A stretch of 36,421 nucleotides of DNA from Streptomyces sp. H39-S7 (GTDB lineage Bacteria > Actinomycetota > Actinomycetes > Streptomycetales > Streptomycetaceae): the NCBI RefSeq assembly GCF_027158205.1, contig NZ_JAPVLU010000065.1, positions 1 to 36,421 of the forward strand. Reading direction: 5' to 3'. A model generated the notes under the pieces. It searched no databases, was not told the origin of the DNA, and was given only the letters and a program-made list of their open reading frames with translations. The first letter of the stretch is position 1; each line of letters begins with the position of its first letter. This document shows, piece after piece, positions 1 to 7,582 of this stretch. Position numbers and translations under genes: made by a program.

Positions 1-424
1 TCCCGGTGTCACCGACGCCGCCTACACCGCCCTTGCCTCCGGTACCGCCGAGCGTGGCCGCGCCACCGGCGCCACCCTCGCCGCCGTTGCCGTTGGCCCC
101 GCCTGCGCCACCCGCGCCGCCGCCACCGCCGACACTTGAGCTGCCGTCACCGTTGCCGCCCGCGCCCCCGTTGCCGCCGTTGCCGTTGGCGCCGGCCGCG
201 CCACCGGTGCCGCCCAGACCACCGAGGCCGCCGTTGGTCCCGACGCCGTTCGCTCCGGTGAAACCGGGGAGTCCGAGGAGGCCCAGGCCGATGTGGGTCC
301 GGGCGTTGTTCACGGTGGACTGGGCCGATGCGGAAGCCAGGACGGGGGTAACGCCGAGGCCGGCTACGGCGAGCGCGGCGACGAGGAGGGTTCGGGGAAT
401 GGCCGTGGTGCGCGAGAAGCGCAT
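1..424 (-). CDS. Secreted glycine-rich PGRS-like protein (partial, runs off the left edge)
   Basis: Reading leftwards from the ATG at 424, the frame is open to the window edge (141 residues seen). The start has AAAGG about 8 nt upstream. The N-terminus is a classic Sec signal peptide: basic start MRFSRTTAIPR, a Leu/Ala/Val-rich core, and a likely cut near the ASASA-Q junction at about residue 34. A short segment follows (TVNNARTHIGLGLLGLPG), then a monotonous run of GG-x triplets (GGLGG, GNGGNGGAGG, GGGGGAGG) resembling mycobacterial PGRS or collagen-like Gly-rich domains. I see no PE domain. Function unknown; a cell-surface or extracellular structural protein is the inference. The plus strand shows a long Pro-rich shadow frame, which is an artefact of the Gly codons. 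The C-terminus lies outside the window. Confidence 0.75.
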   Translation of the reverse strand, partial: MRFSRTTAIPRTLLVAALAVAGLGVTPVLASASAQSTVNNARTHIGLGLLGLPGFTGANGVGTNGGLGGLGGTGGAAGANGNGGNGGAGGNGDGSSSVGGGGGAGGAGGANGNGGEGGAGGAATLGGTGGKGGVGGVGDTG

Positions 425-479
425 GAGGTGCCTTTCGGTTGTGCGACCGGAGAAGATCTCCGACCGACAACGCCCACCT

Positions 480-560
480 TAGGTAGAAATTACCGTTTGC
501 AGATACTTTATGATGACCATATGGCTTTAACTAGCTTAAGTTCTCAAAAATTGGCTTGTA
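480..560 (-). promoter_or_regulatory. AT-rich candidate promoter region for the PGRS-like gene
   Basis: This roughly 80-bp stretch is strikingly AT-rich against its surroundings and lies 55-135 bp upstream of the ATG at 424. On the minus strand it carries TTGAGA and TTAAAG hexamers, but I cannot fix a single -35/-10 pair. The rest of the 425-703 interval shows no gene. Confidence 0.3.
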
Positions 561-703
561 TGGGTTCCCAGGGACGCTGCCGGGGTGCGGGAAGGGGTCA
601 GGGAGCCACCCCGCAGCGCATTTCGAACTCGCGCAGCGGGACAGCTCACACAGTGCCGGGGTGCACCGCGGCACCGTGTTCCTGAGGCAATCAGCCGGGA
701 ACG

Positions 704-1069
704 TCAGGATGCCGGGACAGGCGGGACGGCCGGCACCGCGCAGCCCGCGGCGGCCGCCGCGGTCTTGAGGGCGGCGGCCGCCGCATCGTTGGCGGTCATC
801 TGGGCCTTGAGCGCCTCCCCCGCCGCTGCCTCGGCAGCGGCCGGGGTGGCGGCGAGGACCAGGGCGGCGGCCATGCTGGCCGAATACGTGACGTTGGCCT
901 CCGCGAAGGCCGCCGCAGCGGTGGCCGCGTCCTTGAGCAGGCCCACACACGCGGCGGCATCGGGCGGAACGGGAGCGACAGCGGCGGCCGACGGTACGGT
1001 CAACAGCCCACCGCCGACCACCAGAACCGAAGCGGCCAGGGACATCGCAGCTGTACGACGAAACTTCAT
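704..1069 (-). CDS. Small secreted alanine-rich protein
   Basis: A 121-residue protein. The N-terminus MKFRRTAAMS is followed by a hydrophobic stretch (LAASVLVVGGGLL) and an AxA-type cleavage site near residue 30 (PSAAA-V), a clear Sec signal peptide. The mature part is about 90 residues, dominated by Ala and probably helical. It has exactly two cysteines (C41 and C110), placed near its two ends and suited to a disulfide. The C-terminus is a short Pro-rich tail (VPAVPPVPAS). I do not recognise a family. It lies 280 bp upstream of the PGRS-like gene on the same strand, so the two may be jointly exported small surface proteins, but there is no direct evidence of co-transcription. Confidence 0.7.
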   Translation of the reverse strand: MKFRRTAAMSLAASVLVVGGGLLTVPSAAAVAPVPPDAAACVGLLKDAATAAAAFAEANVTYSASMAAALVLAATPAAAEAAAGEALKAQMTANDAAAAALKTAAAAAGCAVPAVPPVPAS

Positions 1070-1495
1070 GGTCGAACTCCTGACACCTCAAGGGGCGAGC
1101 CCACACGGGGCAGAACAGAACCGGAGCCTCGACGAACGAGCTCGTAGCCACACGACGGGGCAGCACGAGATGCGCCGTCCGTCACGCGGCAAGCCACGGA
1201 ACGGCTTCCCGCCAGAGCTGACCACGCTCCCACCCCACCCGCACCCCGAGCGGACCGAACGAGTTCCGGGCTCCTCGGAGGGCGACGCCCATCACACGTT
1301 CCGCGGGCCGCCGTAGGCCCACGCGCCCTCATCGAAGGGTTGTGTCCAGCCACACCTTGCCGGGCGAGGTGCTACGGAAGCAACGGTCGGCGGAGTTCGT
1401 GCTCGGCGACCGTGATCCCCGTCTGCGCGCGGGCTGACACCGCGGCGCAGGACGGCATGCCCGCGTCGGGCGGCTCCCTGCAGGGCGCGTCAGGT
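1070..1495. other. Intergenic region without a recognisable gene
   Basis: About 426 bp between the start of the small secreted protein and the stop of the lipoprotein. Open frames here have atypical composition and no family resemblance. The only structure I see is a small GCCCG-CGT-CGGGC hairpin at 1459-1471, about 25 bp past the lipoprotein stop, which could be a weak terminator. The promoter of the secreted protein must also lie here, but no clear hexamers are visible. Confidence 0.5.
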
Positions 1496-2062
1496 TCAGG
1501 CAGAGTCAGTAATGAACCAATCGCTCTTGAGGTACTCCAGGATGTAACTGCCGAGGTCATCCTCGGAGAAGGTGGCGGAGGACCTGACCGCTTCGAGAGG
1601 CATCTCGATCTTGTCGGGCGTGCGCACGACGACGCGCTGCGGGTCGACCGTTGCCTTTTGCAGGGCCTTCTTCTGCGCGGGCGAGATCATCTGGAACACG
1701 GCGACGTACGTCGACGTGCACGGCCCAAAGCCCTTGTCCTCTGCCTTCTTGGCGCCGGGCCCGGCCACTTCGCAGGCTGTTTTGATGTCCTCACGGCCCA
1801 AGGCGTGGAGGTACTGCTCGTATCGCTGGATCGCGCGCTGCTTCGTCTTGGGCGCGGGCTGAACCCCGGTCGGGGTGGCCGACGGCTTCTCGGTCCGAGG
1901 AGTCGCCGATGAAGTGGCCGACGGCTCGGGTGCCCGCGTGGACGCGGACGGCTGCGAAGACTTCGTGTCCGTGGCTTCCTTCGATTTCTCCGGGCCGCAC
2001 GCGCACGCCACCAGCACCACACAGGCCGATGCGGCCACGCTCATTACCGTTCGCGCTCTCAT
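1496..2062 (-). CDS. Putative lipoprotein
   Basis: A 188-residue protein with a lipoprotein signal: MRARTVMSVAASACVVLVACACG, with lipobox L17-V18-A19-C20 (C22 is an alternative lipidation site). Lipidated Cys is followed by a low-complexity Ser/Thr/Pro/Ala linker to about residue 75 (SSQPSAST, PSATSSATP), typical of actinobacterial lipoproteins that reach through the cell wall. The C-terminal 110 residues form a compact domain starting QRAIQRYEQYLHALGREDIKTAC. This resembles NTF2/DUF4878-type 'helix plus cystatin-like' lipoprotein domains, though that is only a resemblance. Two cysteines in that domain (CEVAG and FGPCTST) may form a disulfide. Function unknown. Confidence 0.75.
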   Translation of the reverse strand: MRARTVMSVAASACVVLVACACGPEKSKEATDTKSSQPSASTRAPEPSATSSATPRTEKPSATPTGVQPAPKTKQRAIQRYEQYLHALGREDIKTACEVAGPGAKKAEDKGFGPCTSTYVAVFQMISPAQKKALQKATVDPQRVVVRTPDKIEMPLEAVRSSATFSEDDLGSYILEYLKSDWFITDSA

Positions 2063-2155
2063 CGGGTCCCCTCACCAGTCGGCTTCACATCAAGAGGTCA
2101 CGCAAGATCCGGAGGAATGGTTCCCGTGCCGGTTTCAGCAGCCGCGTGCGGGCAG

Positions 2156-2196
2156 CGGAACGGCTCCGCCCTCGCGATGAGGGGGAGCCGTTTCCG
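2156..2196 (-). terminator. Strong stem-loop, probable terminator of the 2265-2531 gene
   Basis: The arms at 2156-2173 and 2179-2196 pair over about 17 bp with two single-base bulges around a GCGAT loop. The hairpin sits 70 bp past the stop of the small membrane-protein gene and upstream of the lipoprotein start at 2062. It lacks a clean U-tract, as many Streptomyces terminators do. Confidence 0.55.
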
Positions 2197-2264
2197 TCGG
2201 GGTGGGGCTGGGTCGTTCAGGCGTGGTAAAGGAGAAGTCCGGCTGGAGCACGAGGTGGACCTGC

Positions 2265-2531
2265 TCAGCGCCGTGGCCGACGATATGCGGCCATCAGGTA
2301 CGCCGCGGCCGTGAGCAGAGGCCCTGAGCAGGCGGCCGCCAGACCCAGCGCCTTGACGGTCTGCCGCGCCGTACTCGCTGAGGGTCGACAGGTCGGGTCA
2401 CACTCCCACTCGACTGCCCAACTCGTCTTCACAGCGAAGAGAACGGCACACCCTCCGAGAAAGAGTACGATCCCGGACCAGAACATTCGGCGAGCGGCGC
2501 TCTCGTACCCTCGCGAGTAACTGTCGACCAT
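2265..2531 (-). CDS. Small membrane protein, two predicted TM helices
   Basis: An 88-residue protein with two hydrophobic segments: about residues 17-40 (MFWSGIVLFLGGCAVLF) and 65-84 (LGLAAACSGPLLTAAAYLMA). They are separated by a polar loop containing a C-x3-C pair (ECDPTC) and followed by a basic end (YRRPRR). Topology with both termini inside is likely. I recognise no family, and neighbours give no functional hint. The ATG is the only reasonable start. A strong hairpin lies downstream, consistent with a monocistronic unit. Confidence 0.55.
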   Translation of the reverse strand: MVDSYSRGYESAARRMFWSGIVLFLGGCAVLFAVKTSWAVEWECDPTCRPSASTARQTVKALGLAAACSGPLLTAAAYLMAAYRRPRR

Positions 2532-2662
2532 GCCTCTACGGTCTCACTCCTGATGCCGTATCAACAGCTGAATATCACGATCCGCGCCCCAGCGCCCGGG
2601 CGGGTCAGGGTGGTTCTTCGTCGCAGCCGACACGGAAAGCGCGAGGACACGTTCGCGGCCGC

Positions 2663-3097
2663 TCAGTCGAGACAGAACTCATTGCCTTCGACGTCCTGCA
2701 TCCCGAGACATGACTCGTTCTCACCGTCGGCTCGCAGCAGTTGCCCGCGCACCGCGCCGAGCGGGAGAATCCGTGCGCACTCAGCCTCGAGTGCGGCCAG
2801 GCGCTCCTCGCCCACGAGCCCGGTGCCGACCCGCACGTCGAGATGCACCCGATTCTTGACGACCTTGCCTTCCGGAACGCGCTGGAAGAACAGTCGAGGC
2901 CCAACCCCTGAGGGGTCGCTGCAGGCGAACGCCGCGCCCTGACGCTCAGGCGGCAGCGAGCGATCGTACTCGTCCCACGAGGCAAACCCCTCCGGCGGCG
3001 GCGGTACGACGTACCCCAGCACCTCGCACCAGAAGCGAGCGACGCGCTCGGGTTCCGCACAGTCGAAAGTGACTTGGAACTGCTTGATCGAAGTCAT
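2663..3097 (-). CDS. VOC-family (glyoxalase/bleomycin-resistance-like) protein
   Basis: A 144-residue protein of the vicinal oxygen chelate fold. The start chosen is MTSIKQFQVTFDC; an ATG ten codons upstream (3127) adds residues with no family character. Typical features are a first beta-alpha unit with CAEPERVARFWCEVLGY, a middle 'GPRLFFQRVPEGKVVKNRVHLDVRVG' type strand pair (split here: RLFFQRVP then NRVHLDVRVG), and a C-terminal DVEGNEFCLD strand. This matches the Glyoxalase_6-like group common in actinobacteria. Members bind small molecules or catalyse isomerisation or dioxygenation; the substrate here is unknown. It is transcribed divergently from the secreted protein at 3291. Confidence 0.8.
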   Translation of the reverse strand: MTSIKQFQVTFDCAEPERVARFWCEVLGYVVPPPPEGFASWDEYDRSLPPERQGAAFACSDPSGVGPRLFFQRVPEGKVVKNRVHLDVRVGTGLVGEERLAALEAECARILPLGAVRGQLLRADGENESCLGMQDVEGNEFCLD

Positions 3098-3290
3098 CGG
3101 TCCACCATAAAGGCGCGTGCAGTCCATCGAGGCCTCGGGGTGTCCTCACTCCGACGGGTCGCATTCTCCCGGTCCACGTCGACCCTGCGCTCTGCGCGAC
3201 CGGCGTACTAAGCTGCCTCGCGATCAAGGGCAGCGCGCCGGATCGCCGTACCGGCACTGGGCGTTGCCGCTCCCATGGAAGGACTGTCAC

Positions 3291-3680
3291 ATGCGTCTGC
3301 GCAAGACCAAGGCCGTGGGTGTCATGCTCGCCGCGATCGGCCTCACCTTCTCGCTGTCCAGCCCCGCGAACGCCTGGAGCTACGGCGCGTACGAGGGCGG
3401 AGGGTACGGCGAGTGGCAGCAGGACCCGGCCGGCGACGTCAAGGGTGACTCGTTCCGCGCTTGCGACCAGTGGTCCGACGGCTACGCCATCTATGTCCGC
3501 ATCGACATAGGCCGGGACGGCGACTTCGACTCCTCGGTCACCACCAAGGGGCACTACGCGCCCTACTGCACGCCGTGGAAGTACCTCGACCTGCCCGAGG
3601 GCACCCCCATCCGGATGTACATCTACAAGTCCGACGCCGATGGTCACCACAACCCGGTCTGGAAGGACGGCACCGCGTAG
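3291..3680 (+). CDS. Small secreted protein of unknown function
   Basis: A 129-residue protein. The start is ATG 3291, with an AAGGA ribosome binding site at 3279-3283 (7 nt spacing). The signal peptide is MRLRKTKAVGVMLAAIGLTF and onward, with a clear ANA cleavage site after residue 28. The mature 101 residues are rich in Tyr, Trp, Gly and Asp (WSYGAYEGGGYGEW, DIGRDGDFDSS, GHYAPYC). They contain two cysteines (RACDQW and YCTPW), suggesting one disulfide in a compact beta-rich domain. No enzyme motif is recognised. Streptomycetes export many such short proteins, and this one stands alone between two strong regulatory boundaries: a divergent start upstream and a convergent terminator downstream. 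Confidence 0.75.
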   Translation: MRLRKTKAVGVMLAAIGLTFSLSSPANAWSYGAYEGGGYGEWQQDPAGDVKGDSFRACDQWSDGYAIYVRIDIGRDGDFDSSVTTKGHYAPYCTPWKYLDLPEGTPIRMYIYKSDADGHHNPVWKDGTA

Positions 3681-3692
3681 GCGGTAGCCGGC

Positions 3693-3729
3693 CGGCCCGG
3701 AACCGCACGGCCGGTGCGGGTCCGGGCCG
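3693..3729. terminator. Bidirectional stem-loop terminator
   Basis: The arms 3693-3708 and 3714-3729 pair over 15 of 16 positions (one A-G mismatch) around a 5-nt loop. The hairpin lies between two convergent genes, 13 bp after the stop at 3680 and 64 bp after the sigma-factor stop at 3793, so it can serve both. Confidence 0.75.
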
Positions 3730-3792
3730 TCTGCGGGGGGAGCCAGGTATCTCCGTGGCCGGTGACCGGTATCGCACCGGCACTCAGTGAGG

Positions 3793-4716
3793 TCACTGCG
3801 TCCGCTTGCGGATCTGCTTCACTTCCTCGTCGACGGCCCAGGCGTCGGCGACCGGGCCGAGGTGTCCGAGCTTGTCGGGGTTGATGACCGAGCGGATGGT
3901 GTGGATCCGCCCGTCGAGCAGGTCGAGGGCGAGGATGTGGAGGACCTTCCCGTCACGGTCGCGGAAGAGCGCGCCCGGCTGTCCGTTGACCTCGTGCGGT
4001 GCGAACGTGATGTCGATCCGGGCCATCAACGGGTAGACGGTGGCGAGCAGCCGGGCCACGTTCTCGGCGCCGGCGACGGCCCTGGCCAGCTGTGGGGCCA
4101 TACCGCCGCTGTCCCCGATGAGTTGGACGTCGGCGGACAGCAGACTCCGCAGTCCGTCCACGTCCCCCTGCGCCAGTGCCTCGAAGAACCGCCTCGCCAG
4201 CTCCTGCCGCTCCTGGCGGTCCGCTTCGAACCGGGGCCGGCCCTCGTTCATGTGGCGGCGCGCCCGCACGAGCAACTGTCGGCACGCCGCCTCCGAGCGC
4301 CCCACCGCGGCGGCGATCTCGTCGAAGCCGAAGCCGAACACGTCCCGCAGTACGAATACCGACCGCTCCAGCGGGCTGAGCCGTTCCAGGAGCAGCAGTG
4401 CCGCCATCGACACCGAGTCGGCCAGTTCCGCCGCGCGGACCGGGTCTTCGTACGGATCGTCCAGCAGCGGCTCGGGCAGCCACGGTCCGACGTATTCTTC
4501 CCGGCGCACCCGGGCGGAGCGCAGCACGTCGATCGCAATCCGCGTCACCGTGGCCGACAGGAACGCTTTGGTCGACACGGGCCGGGTGCTCGAGGCGTCG
4601 TAGCGGAGCCAGGTCTCCTGCACCGTGTCCTCCGCCTCGCTCACGCTGCCCAGGATCCGGTACGCGATCGAGAACAGCAGCGGCCGCAGATCCTCGAACT
4701 CCTCGACCTTGCCCAC
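3793..4716 (-). CDS. sigJ: ECF41-family RNA polymerase sigma factor (SigJ type) with SnoaL-like C-terminal domain
   Basis: Start chosen at GTG 4716 (VGKVEEFEDL), which has AGGGGA with 6 nt spacing; longer starts only add unstructured sequence. The protein is 307 residues. Sigma-2 spans about 10-75 (LRPLLFSIAYRILGSVSEAED, DTVQETWLRY) and sigma-4 about 110-160 (LSPLERSVFVLRDVFGFGFDEIAA plus the SEAACRQLLVRARR helix). The linker carries WLPEPL at 79-84, an ECF41 hallmark. From about 175 on there is a SnoaL-like domain (RRFFEALAQGDVDGLRSLLSADV), ending with NPDKL at about 279. The usual DGGGK/R motif reads DSGGM here (202-206). In this family the fused tail replaces an anti-sigma factor. Its stop faces the 3693-3729 terminator. 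The upstream gene is the CMD-like oxidoreductase, 109 bp away, probably in one transcript. Confidence 0.92.
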   Translation of the reverse strand: MGKVEEFEDLRPLLFSIAYRILGSVSEAEDTVQETWLRYDASSTRPVSTKAFLSATVTRIAIDVLRSARVRREEYVGPWLPEPLLDDPYEDPVRAAELADSVSMAALLLLERLSPLERSVFVLRDVFGFGFDEIAAAVGRSEAACRQLLVRARRHMNEGRPRFEADRQERQELARRFFEALAQGDVDGLRSLLSADVQLIGDSGGMAPQLARAVAGAENVARLLATVYPLMARIDITFAPHEVNGQPGALFRDRDGKVLHILALDLLDGRIHTIRSVINPDKLGHLGPVADAWAVDEEVKQIRKRTQ

Positions 4717-4825
4717 GCCGTCTCCCCTGGTGGTCTGTGTGCCTGCCAGGCCCGCGCCGGCGGGGCCTCGTTCGGCGATCATCCAATGTGCGGTCGGAGC
4801 AGACAATGCTCGAGCAGGGGGCGGT

Positions 4826-5299
4826 TCAGTGGAACTGGCCGACCCGGTAGTCACCGGCCGGCTGCTGGGTGATGATGTTCAGCCGGTTCACGGTGTTCAT
4901 GAACGAGATCAGCAGCACGAGGGCCGTCAGCTGCTCCTCGTCGTAGTGGTGGGCGGCACGCGCCCACACCTCGTCGCTGACGCCGGTGGCCGCGTCCGCG
5001 ACCCGGGTCCCCTGCTCCGCCAGCGCGAGCGCGGCGCGTTCGGCCTCCGTGAAGACCGTTGCCTCCCGCCAGGCCGCGATCAGATGCAGCCGTACCGGGC
5101 TCTCGCCGGCCGCGGCGGCTTCCTTGGTGTGCATGTCGATGCAGACCGCGCACCCGTTGATCTGGCTCACGCGCAGCGCCACCAGTTCCTGCGTCGTGGC
5201 CGGCAGAGCCGACTGCTTGAGTTCCCTGCCGACCGCCATGACGTACTTGAGGGCCTTTCCGGCGGTCGGGCCGGCGAAGTAGTTCAGTCGCGCGTCCAT
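4826..5299 (-). CDS. Carboxymuconolactone decarboxylase/AhpD-like protein of the ECF41 module
   Basis: A 157-residue protein. Start at ATG 5299 (MDARLNYFAG), preceded by GGAGGA at good spacing. The AhpD-like signature is present: QELVALRVSQINGC, then C50-A-V-C53 and H57 (the CxxC-x3-H redox centre), followed by AAAAGES and an all-helical C-terminal half. Members are small peroxidase-like or disulfide-redox proteins. ECF41 sigma factors are typically encoded beside a 'COE' gene (carboxymuconolactone decarboxylase, oxidoreductase or epimerase) that they control, and this pair fits. The promoter region carries a TGTCACA-N16-CGTC element (5339-5365), so the gene is very probably a direct SigJ target. 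The in vivo substrate is unknown. Confidence 0.9.
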   Translation of the reverse strand: MDARLNYFAGPTAGKALKYVMAVGRELKQSALPATTQELVALRVSQINGCAVCIDMHTKEAAAAGESPVRLHLIAAWREATVFTEAERAALALAEQGTRVADAATGVSDEVWARAAHHYDEEQLTALVLLISFMNTVNRLNIITQQPAGDYRVGQFH

Positions 5300-5338
5300 T
5301 GTGTGTTCCTCCACGTTCGTCGATGCCTTCATCCCCGA

Positions 5339-5365
5339 GACGAGACGGCCCTCCCGCCTGTGACA
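5339..5365 (-). promoter_or_regulatory. Candidate ECF41 promoter driving the CMD-like gene and sigma factor
   Basis: On the minus strand TGTCACA (5365-5359) is followed after exactly 16 nt by CGTC (5342-5339), 40 bp before the ATG at 5299. From memory, the ECF41 consensus is TGTCACA-N16-CGTC, so this is a full match. Its position fits autoregulation through co-transcription. Confidence 0.75.
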
Positions 5366-5409
5366 CGGCGCGGTGTGACCTGCGTCTCTCGCGCTTCTGG
5401 GTTCGGGCA

Positions 5410-5436
5410 TGTCACGGGCCGGGTCGCTGTCTCGTC
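5410..5436 (+). promoter_or_regulatory. Candidate ECF41 promoter driving the DoxX-like gene
   Basis: On the plus strand TGTCACG (5410-5416) is followed after exactly 16 nt by CGTC (5433-5436), 34 bp before the start at 5471. It differs from the divergent copy at one base of the -35 element. The two elements lie back to back with 44 bp between them. Confidence 0.65.
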
Positions 5437-5470
5437 TCGGGTGTGGAAGGCCTCGATCAGGGAGTTGATG

Positions 5471-5854
5471 ATGAACGTCGCGCTGTGGATCATCGCCGGA
5501 GTACTCGCCGCCGTCTGCCTGGTGGGCAGCACCAAGATGTTCGTGCCGCAGGAGAGGATGGCCGCGCTCGGCTCCTCCGCGCAGTGGGTCCTGGATTTCA
5601 GCCCCGGCGCTCTCCGGGCCATCGGCGCCGTCGAGCTGTTGGCCGCGGCCGGCCTGGTCCTGCCCGCGGTGCTCGACATCGCGCCGATCCTGGTGCCGGT
5701 GGCCGCCGCCGGACTCGTGCTGCTGTTCGCCTGCGCGGCCATCATGCGCCTGCGCCGCGGTGAGAGGGCCACGATCGCCGGCGACCTGGTCTATCTCGCC
5801 CTGGCCGCCTTCGTGGCATGGGGCCGCTTCGGCCCCGAGTCCTTCACCGGCTGA
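5471..5854 (+). CDS. DoxX-like four-helix membrane protein
   Basis: A 127-residue protein. Of two adjacent ATGs (5468 and 5471), the second has the better spacing (6 nt) from GGAG at 5461-5464. Four hydrophobic helices are visible: MNVALWIIAGVLAAVCLVGS, a stretch around GALRAIGAVELLAAAGLVLP, the segment PILVPVAAAGLVLLFACAA, and the last helix YLALAAFVAWGRFG. The pattern with 'KMFVPQERM' after helix 1 and 'AIGAVELLAAAGLVLP' is typical of the DoxX-like (DUF4260/DoxX_2) family. These are often linked to oxidative or thiol stress. The gene is divergent from the ECF41 module and has its own ECF41-like promoter, so a SigJ regulon role is inferred. Confidence 0.85.
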   Translation: MNVALWIIAGVLAAVCLVGSTKMFVPQERMAALGSSAQWVLDFSPGALRAIGAVELLAAAGLVLPAVLDIAPILVPVAAAGLVLLFACAAIMRLRRGERATIAGDLVYLALAAFVAWGRFGPESFTG

Positions 5855-5934
5855 CCGGAATCGGCGTCGCCCCGCTGCGGACCCCAGCTGCAGCGACCGT
5901 GCCGAGCCCGCTCCTGACGCAGGCGCCGGCGGGG

Positions 5935-6330
5935 TCAGACGGAGAAGCCGGTGATTTTGTGCGGCGTTATCCGGACGATGAGGCGGAGCACCTCTTCCGG
6001 CTCGGTCGGCGGGTCCTCACCGAGGTACTTGTCGGAGAGCTCGCGTGGCAGCGACTTCTCACGGTCCTCGATCAGTTCGACGGTGCCGCGGATGTCCACG
6101 GACTGGTAGGGGTTTTCGGTGTCGAAGACGGTGAGGCTGACCCGGGGGTCACGGGCGAGGTTGCGCGCCTTCTAGCGACCTGCCGTGGTGGAGAACAGCA
6201 CCGCGTCTCCATCCCGCGCGATCCAGACCACCGAGGTCTGTGGCCCGCCGTCCCGATTCAGCGTCGCGATGGTGGCGAAGTTCTTCCCGTCCAGCAACTT
6301 GCGCGTCCGCTTGTTGAACGCCACTGACAC
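5935..6330 (-). pseudogene. PPOX-class (pyridoxamine-phosphate-oxidase fold) protein interrupted by an in-frame TAG
   Basis: From GTG 6330 or 6324 (the second has GAGG 8 nt upstream), the frame reads FNKRTRKLLDGKNFATIATL, then GPQTSVVWIARDGDAVLFSTTAGR. It then meets TAG (minus 6174-6172) and continues without a shift as KARNLARDPRVSLTVFDTEN, then VDIRGTVELIEDR, to a proper TGA at 5935. The two halves together make a complete family member of about 131 residues. This group (split-barrel FMN or F420 binders) normally has Gln, Lys or Arg at the TAG position, so one substitution explains the break. No alternative start rescues the FMN/F420-binding N-terminal half. Probably inactive unless the codon is read through or is a sequencing error. 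Confidence 0.8.
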
Positions 6331-6444
6331 AGCCTCACCCTTCTGTCACGTGTTCATGAGATCACTACCTGCGCAGAACGGATACCCGGGCTGGTTTCTT
6401 CCCAGAGCTGTCGTTCTGGCGCTGTGTTGGGCTCTGACACCGCG

Positions 6445-7512
6445 TCACCGGTGGGAGTCGGTGAGGGGGAAGGTGCGGGCTGCGGACAGCAACAGGTCGT
6501 TCTCCGCGGGGCTGCCCACCGTGACCCGTACGCCTTCCGTACCGAAGACGCGTACCAGCACGGATTCCTTCTCGCAGTGCGCTCCGAACGCGGCCGAGAC
6601 GCTGCCCAGGGGGAGCCAGTGGAAGTTGGCCTGCGACGGCGACACCTCGTAGCCCAGAGCGCGCAGTTCGCCGTGGACGCGGTCGCGTTCGGCGGTCACC
6701 CGCCGGCAGGCGGTGCTGGATTCCCGGGTCTCGCCGAGGGCGGCCAGGGCGGCGGCCTGGGCTGTGCGGCTTACCGCGAAGGGGATGGCGACCTTGGCGA
6801 CGACGCCGGTCACCGACGGCGGGGCGACGCAGTAGCCGACGCGGATCCCGGCCAGGCCGTACGCCTTGGAGAAGGTGCGCAGCACGGCGACGTTGTCGCG
6901 TTCCAGGGCGAGCGGGATGCCGTCGGGTACGTCGGGGTCGGTGACGAATTCGCGGTAGGCCTCGTCCAGGACGACCAGGACGTGCGCGGGGACGCGGTCC
7001 AGGAAGCGGGTGAGTTCCACGGTCCGCACCGCGGTCCCGGTCGGGTTGTTGGGGTTGCAGACGAAGATCAGACGGGTCCGCTCGGTGACGGCCGCTGCCA
7101 TCGCGTCGAGATCGTGGACGTGGTAGCGGGTCAGCGGCACCTCGGTGGCCACCGCCCCATGGACGCGGGCGACGACCGGGTACGCCTCGAAGGACCGCCA
7201 GGCATGGATCACTTCGTCCAGGGGGCCGCACGTGGCCTGGACGACCTGCTGGCACAGGCTGACGGAGCCGCAACCGACGCTGATCCACCCCGGGTCCAGG
7301 TCATGGTGTTCGGCAAGACGTGCGACCAGCTCGTCCGAGGACCACGCCGGGTAGCGGTTGCCCCGGGCCGCCGCGTCCCGGATGGCCTGTTGGACCGCCG
7401 CCGAGGGCGGTCCGGGCCATTCGTTGCTGTTGAGCAGAACCGCTTCGGGGCGCTGCGTGGGGATGTTGTAAGGGGGGATGGCGGCGAGGTCGCGGCGGCC
7501 TTCCACGGTCAT
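6445..7512 (-). CDS. HisC-like class I/II PLP aminotransferase
   Basis: A 355-residue, full-length fold type I aminotransferase of the histidinol-phosphate aminotransferase group. Landmarks are NEWPGPP near residue 30, the cofactor loop NPNNPTG at 153-159, DEAY at 183-186, and the PLP lysine K216 in TFSKAYGLAGIRVGY. A histidinol-phosphate role is unlikely, because his genes are absent and the gene ends a secondary-metabolism operon 71 bp after the second ATP-grasp ligase. Transamination of a 2-oxo acid precursor, or of an aldehyde, is the inference. It is the last gene of the cluster; a weak hairpin (around 6402-6419) lies 25-45 bp past its stop. The start ATG 7512 is the most upstream in frame. 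Confidence 0.85.
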   Translation of the reverse strand: MTVEGRRDLAAIPPYNIPTQRPEAVLLNSNEWPGPPSAAVQQAIRDAAARGNRYPAWSSDELVARLAEHHDLDPGWISVGCGSVSLCQQVVQATCGPLDEVIHAWRSFEAYPVVARVHGAVATEVPLTRYHVHDLDAMAAAVTERTRLIFVCNPNNPTGTAVRTVELTRFLDRVPAHVLVVLDEAYREFVTDPDVPDGIPLALERDNVAVLRTFSKAYGLAGIRVGYCVAPPSVTGVVAKVAIPFAVSRTAQAAALAALGETRESSTACRRVTAERDRVHGELRALGYEVSPSQANFHWLPLGSVSAAFGAHCEKESVLVRVFGTEGVRVTVGSPAENDLLLSAARTFPLTDSHR

Positions 7513-7582
7513 GCGGGGCCCTTTCGTCGGTCGGGGAACGGTGCCGGCCGGCTGGGATCGGCGGCGCCGGGTGCCGCGAGTG

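Noticed and set aside
6..482. Proline-rich plus-strand frame at the left edge
   Set aside because: It is the reverse complement of the Gly-repeat codons of the PGRS-like gene, which has a proper signal peptide and ribosome site.
3285..3291. TGTCACA immediately before the secreted-protein start
   Set aside because: It overlaps the start codon and has no CGTC at 16 nt, so it cannot be an ECF41 promoter for that gene.
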